Shown one piece after another: positions 1 to 7,347 of a stretch of DNA of 43,349 bases (its first letter is position 1; each line of letters opens with the position of its first letter). The DNA is from Planctomycetales bacterium (GTDB taxonomy: Bacteria; Planctomycetota; Planctomycetia; Pirellulales; Pirellulaceae): the NCBI GenBank assembly GCA_020426955.1, contig JAGQOZ010000002.1, positions 1 through 43,349 of the forward strand, given 5' to 3'. Below the pieces are notes generated by a model that was given only the letters and a program-made list of their open reading frames with translations, had not been told where the DNA came from and ran no database searches. The translations under genes were made by a program, and so were the position numbers.

Positions 1-1
1 C

Positions 2-253
2 CACGGAGTTTGGATGGCATCGTTCGTGGCGCAGGAACTGTGGAATCATGGTCAGACGAATTCGGCCAAGCAAGTTTTGGAACATAGTATCGAACTGTTC
101 AAGAACGACCGGAATCGAATTCGCTTGGTGAACCAACTGATCGACCAAGGGCATCGGCCGCCACCCAAGCCGAAGGTTAGCGCCGAAATGTACGCCAGAA
201 TGCTCAAAGCGTGCGAAGCGGTCCAGAATTCCAAGAAGACTCAGTTCCGCTGA
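2..253 (+). CDS. C-terminal end of a TPR-like protein (5' end outside window)
   Basis: The frame is open from base 2, so this is the 3' end of a longer gene; the ATG at 14 is probably internal. The visible 83 residues contain a helix pair resembling a tetratricopeptide unit (AKQVLEHSIEL, then a second helix around RNRIRLVNQL) and a basic, proline-containing linker (RPPPKPK) before a last helix. TPR proteins are scaffolds for protein-protein contacts; nothing here points to a specific partner. An 18-base inverted repeat lies 16 bases after the stop. Codon use resembles the neighbours. The function of the whole protein cannot be judged from this fragment. Confidence 0.6.
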   Translation, partial: HGVWMASFVAQELWNHGQTNSAKQVLEHSIELFKNDRNRIRLVNQLIDQGHRPPPKPKVSAEMYARMLKACEAVQNSKKTQFR

Positions 254-269
254 AAGCCTCGTCGACGAT

Positions 270-287
270 AGTCTTCGGTCGAAGACT
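270..287. repeat. Perfect 8-bp inverted repeat after the partial gene
   Basis: The arms AGTCTTCG and CGAAGACT are separated by only GT. It lies 16 bases after the stop of the partial gene, so it could be a transcript-end hairpin, but no T-run follows. A palindromic protein-binding site is equally possible. Confidence 0.5.
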
Positions 288-413
288 CTTGCCTTGCCGT
301 CGCCCAGCGGGCGAAACATCTTTGCCGGTGTGCGTCAGCCACCGGTCGTCGTCGATCTTCGCAATTCGCACAAGGCAAAAATGGTTGTTTTTCTGTGCTT
401 AATCGCACGGTGC

Positions 414-432
414 AACGTGACTCGAGCACGTT
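414..432. promoter_or_regulatory. Inverted repeat, candidate upstream activator site
   Basis: The arms AACGTG and CACGTT flank a 7-base centre that itself contains CTCGAG. Its centre lies about 100 bases upstream of the -24 element at 515, the usual distance for binding sites of sigma-54 enhancer-binding proteins. That role is inferred from position only; the sequence does not name a regulator. Confidence 0.4.
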
Positions 433-514
433 TTAGGTACCTGGACTAGGTCGGCCAGTTTCAATCAGTGTGTCTTTGCCGCACAAATTGGCCTAAATAC
501 TTGTCCAGGCGAGA

Positions 515-529
515 TGGCACAGTGTTTGC
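515..529 (+). promoter_or_regulatory. Sigma-54 (RpoN) -24/-12 promoter
   Basis: The bases TGGCAC, five bases, then TTGC match the sigma-54 consensus TGGCAC-N5-TTGC, with exactly 10 bases between the invariant GG and GC. Transcription would start near 540, giving a leader of about 40 bases before the ATG at 581. Sigma-54 promoters need an AAA+ enhancer-binding protein; the inverted repeat at 414-432 is placed where such a protein would bind. No enhancer-binding protein gene is in the window. Confidence 0.75.
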
Positions 530-580
530 CCTGGTTATCTGTTGAGCTAGATCCTCATTCCTTCTGAAAGGAGGTGCGTC

Positions 581-1555
581 ATGTTTGCTCGACATCATGA
601 TCACGTGGCAATGGAAATGGTCAAATGGTTGGTAGTATTCGCGTTGGCAAGTGCCTTAGTGCTGGTCGCGACTCGCCCTGTGGAAGGAGTTGAGTTCGCC
701 ACCCTGCCCGCCGATTGGGGAGCAACGGCCGACGAACCGCTGGCCGCAGCACTAGACGAAACGGCGGAAGCCGGTATCTGGTTGGCATTGGACTACCATC
801 ACCGCGGCCTGCCGACCGATGCGGTAGTAGCTTGGCACGAAGCAGCGTTTCGCGAGGACGCAGAAGTTTGGCGATTTGTCTGCATGGGAATGGCTCGGTT
901 TGAATTGGCGCAGTTCCCCGAAGCAGCAGCTGATTTTGACGTTGCGTTGGATTTGGACAAGACCAACGCCGTTGCTTGGTATGGACGAGGCTTGACGTTG
1001 TTAATGCAATCGCGACAGCTGGGCAATTGGCCAGACGCAGTTGCCACCGATGACGCGCCGTTGCATGTTCTTCGCACATTCAAATACCAACCCAATGTCG
1101 ACCGCACGATGACGGCCAGCTTGGTTCGCCATCAAGCGAAAATGGCGTTCGAAAATGCGGTTTGGTTTGCGCAACATTTGGATCGTACGACATTGCTAAC
1201 CGATGCGAATCGGCCGGTTTACGCCTTAGGAGATGTGATGGTAGTGGTCCCCAACGTTAATGACGTCTTGACCGCATTGAAATTAGAGCAATTCCCAGCA
1301 CAGCCTCATGCTGCGTTAACCACGCTTTATTTGGAAGACAATATGCTGACCGCTGTCGAAACCCAATTGGATCAAATGGATATGCTGGGTGTTCCGGTTG
1401 CAGAGCAATTTAGCATTCTGGGTGATCGTTATGAAGAACAGGCCGAACACCACAAAGCCGTCAAAGCTTACCTGAAGGCCATGAAAAACACCAAGAACTT
1501 GGCATATCCTGCCGCCAAAGCTTTGGACAGCATGCTGGATGACCTGTTAGATTAG
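581..1555 (+). CDS. Exported or membrane-anchored TPR protein, first gene of the sigma-54 cluster
   Basis: A 324-residue protein of unknown specific role. Residues about 14-36 are a hydrophobic segment (WLVVFALASALVLVATRPVEG), read as a signal peptide or N-terminal anchor after a short His-rich start. Residues about 57-145 contain TPR-like helix pairs (DAVVAWHEAAFREDAEVW, AAADFDVALDLD), and a further unit sits near 275-305 (HHKAVKAYLKAM). TPR domains bind other proteins, so a scaffold on the outer face of the inner membrane is likely. The start is fixed by an almost ideal Shine-Dalgarno sequence, AAAGGAGGTG at 567-576. The gene is directly downstream of the sigma-54 promoter and is followed by stress-protein genes. 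The function itself is unknown. Confidence 0.8.
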   Translation: MFARHHDHVAMEMVKWLVVFALASALVLVATRPVEGVEFATLPADWGATADEPLAAALDETAEAGIWLALDYHHRGLPTDAVVAWHEAAFREDAEVWRFVCMGMARFELAQFPEAAADFDVALDLDKTNAVAWYGRGLTLLMQSRQLGNWPDAVATDDAPLHVLRTFKYQPNVDRTMTASLVRHQAKMAFENAVWFAQHLDRTTLLTDANRPVYALGDVMVVVPNVNDVLTALKLEQFPAQPHAALTTLYLEDNMLTAVETQLDQMDMLGVPVAEQFSILGDRYEEQAEHHKAVKAYLKAMKNTKNLAYPAAKALDSMLDDLLD

Positions 1556-1569
1556 GGGCGATGCCGTTA

Positions 1570-1607
1570 AGTGGCAACGTTGGCAAAACACGTTGCCGCT
1601 GGCTTTT
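1570..1607 (+). terminator. Stem-loop between the TPR and Usp genes (attenuator or partial terminator)
   Basis: An 11-bp stem (1570-1580 with 1590-1600, one T-G wobble) closes a 9-base loop and is followed by GGCTTTT. The T-run is short, so read-through into the Usp gene is likely; the element could lower downstream expression or stabilise the upstream message. Confidence 0.5.
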
Positions 1608-1669
1608 CGTATTTCGCCAACAGCGACTGCGGATTACTCGCCTGTAGATCGAACGCAAAGGACAAGACG

Positions 1670-2101
1670 ATGAAGTGGTTTAAGCAAAAGCGAATCTTGG
1701 TTCCCTTCGACTTTTCGGAAGAATCGACATCGGCAGTTGAAGTAGCGCTCGAATTGGCGCCGTCCGCAGATGAAGTTCATGTTGTCCACATTATCCCCGA
1801 CTTGGTAGCGACCGAACCGGGTGTTATTTGGGACACGATCAACGACGAAGAACGCAAGTCGCATGCTCGAGCAGAAATGGAAAAATCACTAGCGGCCCAC
1901 CAGGGAATCCATCTTGATGTGGGAGTGGGTGACGCAGGCCACGTGGTGGTAGATCTAGCAGACGAAATTGAAGCAGGCTTGATTGTGATTCCATCACATG
2001 GCCGGCGAGGTTTGTCGCGAATGTTTTTGGGATCGGTGGCAGAACGAGTGGTTCGTTACGCGCACTGTCCGGTACTTGTTCTGAAAAAGCCAGTCGAATA
2101 G
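1670..2101 (+). CDS. Universal stress protein, single UspA domain
   Basis: A 143-residue single-domain universal stress protein. The fold starts with the usual strand and loop (KRILVPFDFSEES) and ends with the ATP-binding signature G-x2-G-x9-G-S seen as GRRGLSRMFLGSVAERV, then CPVLVLKK. ATP-binding Usp proteins modulate stress and energy responses through contacts with partners. An in-frame GTG lies 33 codons upstream, but the ATG at 1670 is preferred because it follows AAAGGAC and gives the normal family length. It sits 114 bases after the TPR gene, with a hairpin in the gap, and 41 bases before a CBS-domain gene. The sequence GSVAERVV recurs in the Usp half of the fusion protein encoded at 2613, which suggests the two are paralogues. 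Confidence 0.9.
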   Translation: MKWFKQKRILVPFDFSEESTSAVEVALELAPSADEVHVVHIIPDLVATEPGVIWDTINDEERKSHARAEMEKSLAAHQGIHLDVGVGDAGHVVVDLADEIEAGLIVIPSHGRRGLSRMFLGSVAERVVRYAHCPVLVLKKPVE

Positions 2102-2142
2102 CCGCTGGTTATCATTTACAGACCGATTGGGGAGAAAGCAAA

Positions 2143-2616
2143 ATGCCGGTTGGAATTTACAAACGGACCGCTCGAGACGTTATGACCAAGGACTTGGTAA
2201 CTGTCAGGTGTGACGAACATGTCCACGACGCATTGCAGTTGATGGCAGACAATCATGTCTCGACGCTGCCTGTTGTGGACGGCACTGGAAAGTGCTTGGG
2301 CATTGTTTCGCAAAGCGACATCATCGATTTGACTCGAGACGCAGACGCGGCCGACGAAAATCAAGGTGAATCAAATCCGCTGTCGTTATTGTTTCGCGGA
2401 GTGCAATTGGACGAAATTACCAACGAACGCATTAGCGACGTCATGTCGGAATCGATTGTGTCTGCGCAACCTACGGATCTGATCACCGCCGTTGCTGATA
2501 AAATGATTGCAGAACGAATTCACCACATTCCGGTCTGCAATCCAGATGGAACCCTAATTGGTTTGGTTTCTTCCATGGATATCCTGGCGGCGTTACGGGA
2601 ACCTGTTGTTGTATGA
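2143..2616 (+). CDS. Tandem CBS-domain protein
   Basis: A 157-residue cytoplasmic protein made of two CBS domains: about residues 10-60 (ARDVMTKDLVTVRCDEHV, then STLPVVD and GIVSQSDII) and about 95-152 (ISDVMSESIVSAQPTDL, then HIPVCNPDG and GLVSSMDILAAL). A linker of about 35 residues separates them. CBS pairs bind adenosyl ligands such as AMP, ATP or NAD and switch partner activity by energy state. There is no attached enzyme or channel, so it probably acts in trans. It starts after GGGGAGAAAGC. Its stop overlaps the start of the next gene (ATGA), so it is translationally coupled to the Usp-ATPase fusion. Confidence 0.9.
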   Translation: MPVGIYKRTARDVMTKDLVTVRCDEHVHDALQLMADNHVSTLPVVDGTGKCLGIVSQSDIIDLTRDADAADENQGESNPLSLLFRGVQLDEITNERISDVMSESIVSAQPTDLITAVADKMIAERIHHIPVCNPDGTLIGLVSSMDILAALREPVVV

Positions 2617-4229
2617 GTTCGACTCAATCGATTGCAGAAACCATTGTTGTGGCGACCGATTTCAGTCGCCACAGCGATGCTGCGGTTCAATTTGCGTTGC
2701 GCCGAGCGAAACAGTTGCAGGCGCAGTTATTTGTTGTGCACGTTTTGTCGGCGGACGACGCCGATGAACGAAGAATTGCGCTGGAACGCCTTGCACACGC
2801 CATTCCCGCCGCGGATCAATTGGAAACCAGCGCCGAGCAGGCCGTGATTGTCGGACCGTTTCATCGAAGAATTGTCGAATTTGCCAATCAGCATTCCGCA
2901 AGTCTGATCGTGATTGGAACTCGAGGCCGTTCTGGATTGGCTCACCTGGCACTCGGTAGTGTGGCGGAACGAGTTGTTCGTAGCGCTTCTTGTCCCGTGG
3001 CCGTCATTTCCGGAAATCACACCGATGCCGACGCAAAGATTGTCGCCGAACCAATTCCCTTCGAAGAAATTCCCAACGCCGATACGCCGGCCGTAGATCT
3101 ATTGTTGCGAGCGGTTCGTTTGCGAGCGACCGACATCCATTTTGATCCGCTCAGTGACCGGGAAATTCAAGTCCGACTTCGCATTGACGGCCAGCTAGAA
3201 CGCTACTGCAAGCTGGACCTGCATGTGGCTGATCATCTGACGCAGCAATTGAAGCTGATGGCCAACTTGGATATTGCCGATCCGTTCCATCCCAAGGAAG
3301 GTCGCTTGCAACTGCCGTCGGAACATCGCGACCTGGAAGTCCGTATCACAACCGCGCCCGTGGTGCACGGCGAAGCGGTGGCGTTGCGTATTTTTTCGCG
3401 CAGCAATGTTTTCTTCCCGCTAGATCGCCTTGGCTTTTCGGCCAGTGCGCAGACCATTGTCGAATCAATTCTGCGCAAAGGCGAAGGTATCGTTTTAATT
3501 ACCGGTCCGACCGGTTCGGGCAAAACCACCACGGTCTATTCGATGCTGGAGGTACAAAGCCAACGCAAGAAAAACATCGTTTCCATTGAAGACCCGATTG
3601 AGTTTTCTGCGGCTTTCGTTCGCCAGATGGCAGTTGACCTGAAACACGACATCACCATGACCAGCGGGCTGAAAACCATTTTGCGAATGGACCCAGATAT
3701 CATTTTTGTGGGTGAAATTCGAGACGCGGAGGCCGCGGATATTGCCATGCGCGCCGCCAGTTCTGGTCGCTACGTTTTCAGTACCCTGCATACTCGAGAC
3801 GTTTCGTCCACCATCACCGCTTTACGAGACCTGCGAATTAGCAATCGCTCTATTGCCGCTAATGTTGCGGGAATTGTCAATCAGCGTTTGTTGCGAACTA
3901 TCTGTCCCCATTGCAAAGAAACGACCGAAATCGACGATTCGGAACGTCAGTTGTTTCACGAACACGGCGTCCAACCGCCCGACTCGTTGGCGGTCGGACG
4001 AGGCTGTGAGAAGTGTCGCCATACGGGGCATCTTGGACGAGTTGGTGTGTTTGAAGTGGCCAGCATGACGCCGGATTTAGCCAAACTGGTTGTCGGCGAT
4101 GCGTCGGAAAACGAAGTGCACGAATTGCTGCGATCGCATCACGTCCATTCGCTGATGAACGACGCCTTGCACAAAGTTGCGGCCCATGAAGCCGCTTTGC
4201 CTGAAGCAATGGGCCTGCGCTGGATTTAG
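2613..4229 (+). CDS. Fusion of a universal stress domain and a GspE/PilB-type secretion ATPase
   Basis: A 538-residue fusion. Residues about 8-133 are a Usp domain with its ATP-binding end (GTRGRSGLAHLALGSVAERV, then CPVAVIS). Residues about 158-538 are a type II secretion/type IV pilus motor ATPase: RATDIHFDP at 171, Walker A GPTGSGKTT at 298, Asp box SIEDPIEF at 324, Walker B DPDIIFVGEIRD near 360-371, His box STLHTRD at 390, and a zinc-binding Cys quartet (C431, C434, C465, C468). All catalytic motifs are present, so it should hydrolyse ATP. The usual GspE N-terminal domain that docks to the inner-membrane platform is replaced by the Usp domain. It overlaps the CBS gene by 4 bases. No pilin, prepilin peptidase or GspF gene is nearby, so it may drive a distant system or have another role. 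Confidence 0.9.
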   Translation: MSSTQSIAETIVVATDFSRHSDAAVQFALRRAKQLQAQLFVVHVLSADDADERRIALERLAHAIPAADQLETSAEQAVIVGPFHRRIVEFANQHSASLIVIGTRGRSGLAHLALGSVAERVVRSASCPVAVISGNHTDADAKIVAEPIPFEEIPNADTPAVDLLLRAVRLRATDIHFDPLSDREIQVRLRIDGQLERYCKLDLHVADHLTQQLKLMANLDIADPFHPKEGRLQLPSEHRDLEVRITTAPVVHGEAVALRIFSRSNVFFPLDRLGFSASAQTIVESILRKGEGIVLITGPTGSGKTTTVYSMLEVQSQRKKNIVSIEDPIEFSAAFVRQMAVDLKHDITMTSGLKTILRMDPDIIFVGEIRDAEAADIAMRAASSGRYVFSTLHTRDVSSTITALRDLRISNRSIAANVAGIVNQRLLRTICPHCKETTEIDDSERQLFHEHGVQPPDSLAVGRGCEKCRHTGHLGRVGVFEVASMTPDLAKLVVGDASENEVHELLRSHHVHSLMNDALHKVAAHEAALPEAMGLRWI

Positions 4230-4252
4230 CAATCCGTTCACCTTGCGGTTGT

Positions 4253-7200
4253 TTATTTCGATGAAACTGCTGAGGCGGGACGGTTCTTGTCATAGGACAA
4301 CAAAAATGCAATCACGTCGGCAACGCCCTGTTTGCCCAGATCAGATTCCAATCCTTCCGGCATCAACGACTTTCCTGTGTTACTGACCTCCAGGATTTCT
4401 GGGCGAGGAATCACGTCCGCTTTCGCTTCTTCTCGCAGCAGAGTGATCGTTTCCGACGATTCGGCCGATACAATTCCGCTGAGCGTGGCTCCATTGTTCA
4501 GCACCACGCTGTGCGCTGCATAGCGAACATCCACTTCTTGGCTGGGATCCAGGATGTTCGTCAAGAAATACAAGGCTCCTCGATTGGTAAACGGTGTCAA
4601 TTCCGGTCCCACTCGATGACCTTCTCCATGCAGCAAATGACACGTCGCACAGACTTTGCCAAAGATCGCTCGGCCTCGGTCTACATTTCCCTCCATTTGC
4701 AACACGTCCATGTATTGCTGCACAACGTTTGCACGCGAAGGGAGTTCCCCGAGCAGCTCGCTGGCCATCCGTCGAACTTCGGGCTGCACGTGGCTTAGCA
4801 ACTGTTGGCGTTGGCGAATCGACAACGTCTGCGGTCGCACAAGATCGGCTTGCATGGCGCCGAGCAATTGCTGAGTCCAGTTGGTTCGAGACATCAACAG
4901 CTCGATCGATCGAGTTTGTAACGAAGGTGCCATTGTCTCCAGATGGTCAATCAGGATCTTCCCGGCGATATCGGTCGCGAACGAACCACACGTTTCCAGC
5001 GCCGCAGCATTGATCTCCAGCGGCTGGTCGTTGGTCAACAATAAACGGAGCGTCGTGTTAACGTCGTCCAGCTCGGCCAATGCCATTGTCTGAATCGCTG
5101 CGATTCTACGTTGCTTGGTCGCAGACGCGTCCCGAGCAATCGTAATCGCTTGCGTTAGCAGTTGTGCCAGAAACGCGTCTGGTTGGTCCAATTTCGATTC
5201 GCGCAGCAGTGACAATAGATCGTCATGTGCCAAACGAGTGGACTGTAACAACAGGGATAGCAATGGAAAGTGGTCCGCTTGATTCGCCTGTTGGATCTGC
5301 GTGATGACGTTGACAATTTCGGACGCATCACGTTGTTGTCCAACCTGCGACACTATCTGTCGTATCAACGGTGTGGTGGCGGAGGTAACAGAGTTGGACG
5401 TGAGCAGCTGCTGCAGTGTTTCTATTTCCCCATCCGCCAGCGAACTGGTGATGGCAATCCGCATCTTGGCATGGGCTCCGTCGGAGCGAATCAGCTGCCA
5501 CAATGCCGCTGAACGCTGCGACCACGCCAATTCCCCTAACGTGTATGCCAGCTGGTAACGCACTAACAATTCACGATCGCTGGCCATGGAAACCACTTGC
5601 TGGACCACGGCCGATTGGTCCAGGTGTCGCTCGGCCAAACGCAAGCCGTGTCGACGTACTTGTGCGTTTGCGTGCTTCAATAGGGCCACAAGCGAATCGG
5701 TATCCAGTTGACCTGCACGCTGTAAACAATAGGCTGCTCGAACCACTGCTATGGGCGAATTCGATGTTTTGATCCATTCCATCAACAGCGGAACCGCTTC
5801 AGCATTCGGCTGTTCCATCAGTAAGCGAGCGGCCGTTTCGCGATGCCAGCCATTGGAATGTGCTAACGTCTGCACCAATTCCGGAGTCGACATTTCGCCG
5901 GGCGTTTTTCGCACCTTGTTGGTATGTTCCTTGGCCACAATTTGATAGATGCGACCTCGCTCTCGTCCACTCGTTAAATCCAAGTGTCGCTTAATCAGCG
6001 GCGGAAGGCTTGCCGGATGCTCGATTACCTCGCGATACATATCCAACACGTACAGACCACCCGAAGGTCCATTGGCGAATTGTACGGGACGAAACCAGAT
6101 ATCCGTCGACGTTAGGAATTCGACATTCGGCAACAAACGCACTCCGGTTTTGTTCAATCCTTGATCTTGGATCAATTTGCAGTGCACCAAGTTGCTTCCC
6201 ACGTCGCCAATGAATGCCAATGTTTTGTCATTCCATTTGTCAGAAAACGCGTCACCTTGAAAAATGGTCACGCCGGTTGCGCCGGTAAAATATCCGGCCG
6301 GTTGACCGCCACCTTCAATTGGACCAGATACCATGTTCTTGACTCGCAATCGAGTTCGCACGATTCGCCAAGGTTCGACCGGGCTGGTACGAAAGACTTC
6401 CGCCGCCGGTCCGTCCGCCGCGATACTTCGTTTCATTGCAGGAGCGAGCAGGGCAGGGTTGCGACGAAGATAGCGGTCTTCGAATTCCAGCCATTGCAAG
6501 TGATCGCTGTTTTGTGTAACAAACCGTTCGCCCCACACATCAAAGCTCATGCCGTGTTGCCCACCACCGTCCACCGGTGACAAGGTCATGTCACTTGTGT
6601 CCATGCGGAAATCTCGCCGATCCAACGGAATAGCGGACGTTCCTGCGTGCCGCAACGATTCAATCACTCCGCCGTTGCTGCTGGAGCTACCGTACAAGAA
6701 ACCGTCCAAACCCCAGATGAACGAATTGAGCAAGCCCTGGACATTGTTCTTGCGAAAACCGGTGAACACCACTTCGCGAACGTCTGCTTGATGGTCACCG
6801 TCGGTGTCTTTCAGGAACAGAATATCGGGCGCAGCGCCAACCAATATGCCGCCTTGTGTTACGGCGATGGCTGTGGGCCAAGCCAGCTGATCAGCAAACA
6901 AATGAGCTTGATCAAAACGGCCATCGTGGTCGGTGTCTTCCAGTAGGCGAACAACGCCCAACACCTGCTGATCGTCTTCACTGTAGCCGCGCATTTCCAC
7001 CACATACGCTCGTCCCCATTCGTCAAACGCGATGGCCACCGGGTCGGTCACTAGCGGTTCGGCGGCAACCTGTTCGATTCGAAAGCGAGTATCCAACGTG
7101 AACGTATCCAGCGATTCGCGAGCTTCATGCGGAGCGATTCGAGGCAACTGTTGCGCGTAGTCTTGCTCCAACGAATCAATTTCCAAGCGTAGCGTTTCGC

Positions 7201-7300
7201 CATCCTGACCGACGGCAAATGATGTGGCAAAGCAAAAAAAGCTCCATGAAACGAATAACAACGGAATCGAACGAAAGCAGCACATAGGCGGGAATTGCAT
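4253..7300 (-). CDS. PVC-type membrane-bound dehydrogenase with HEAT region and C-terminal cytochrome c domain
   Basis: A 1015-residue exported protein. Residues 1-31 look like a signal peptide (SIPLLFVSWSFFCFATSFAVGQ, shown here in part). A beta-propeller dehydrogenase-like domain follows (about 60-430; AIAFDEWGRAYVVEMRGY, DTDHDGRFD). A helical HEAT-like region covers about 455-860. A heme-binding domain sits at the C-terminus, with CATCH at 884-888 and MPEGLES further on. This family is greatly expanded in planctomycetes and is thought to oxidise sugars or related compounds and pass electrons to a cytochrome; the substrate is not predictable. It follows the sulfatase gene after 47 bases on the same strand, which suggests joint use in polysaccharide breakdown. 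No clear Shine-Dalgarno precedes the ATG, so the start could also be the ATG five codons further in. Confidence 0.9.
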   Translation of the reverse strand: MQFPPMCCFRSIPLLFVSWSFFCFATSFAVGQDGETLRLEIDSLEQDYAQQLPRIAPHEARESLDTFTLDTRFRIEQVAAEPLVTDPVAIAFDEWGRAYVVEMRGYSEDDQQVLGVVRLLEDTDHDGRFDQAHLFADQLAWPTAIAVTQGGILVGAAPDILFLKDTDGDHQADVREVVFTGFRKNNVQGLLNSFIWGLDGFLYGSSSSNGGVIESLRHAGTSAIPLDRRDFRMDTSDMTLSPVDGGGQHGMSFDVWGERFVTQNSDHLQWLEFEDRYLRRNPALLAPAMKRSIAADGPAAEVFRTSPVEPWRIVRTRLRVKNMVSGPIEGGGQPAGYFTGATGVTIFQGDAFSDKWNDKTLAFIGDVGSNLVHCKLIQDQGLNKTGVRLLPNVEFLTSTDIWFRPVQFANGPSGGLYVLDMYREVIEHPASLPPLIKRHLDLTSGRERGRIYQIVAKEHTNKVRKTPGEMSTPELVQTLAHSNGWHRETAARLLMEQPNAEAVPLLMEWIKTSNSPIAVVRAAYCLQRAGQLDTDSLVALLKHANAQVRRHGLRLAERHLDQSAVVQQVVSMASDRELLVRYQLAYTLGELAWSQRSAALWQLIRSDGAHAKMRIAITSSLADGEIETLQQLLTSNSVTSATTPLIRQIVSQVGQQRDASEIVNVITQIQQANQADHFPLLSLLLQSTRLAHDDLLSLLRESKLDQPDAFLAQLLTQAITIARDASATKQRRIAAIQTMALAELDDVNTTLRLLLTNDQPLEINAAALETCGSFATDIAGKILIDHLETMAPSLQTRSIELLMSRTNWTQQLLGAMQADLVRPQTLSIRQRQQLLSHVQPEVRRMASELLGELPSRANVVQQYMDVLQMEGNVDRGRAIFGKVCATCHLLHGEGHRVGPELTPFTNRGALYFLTNILDPSQEVDVRYAAHSVVLNNGATLSGIVSAESSETITLLREEAKADVIPRPEILEVSNTGKSLMPEGLESDLGKQGVADVIAFLLSYDKNRPASAVSSK

Positions 7301-7347
7301 GGCAGGATCAACTTGCAGAAAAAATTTGCGGAAGGAAACGGCAAGGA

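Larger units (their letters stand above)
254..580. other. Intergenic regulatory region, no gene seen
   Basis: This 327-base gap holds no convincing coding frame. It contains, in order, a perfect inverted repeat at 270-287, an inverted repeat at 414-432, a sigma-54 type promoter at 515-529 and a strong Shine-Dalgarno sequence at 567-576 just before the ATG at 581. Confidence 0.7.

Noticed and set aside
4230-4252. Possible bidirectional terminator between the convergent Usp-ATPase and dehydrogenase genes
   Set aside because: The arms CAATCCG and CGGTTG pair only with a bulge and no T-run follows on either strand.
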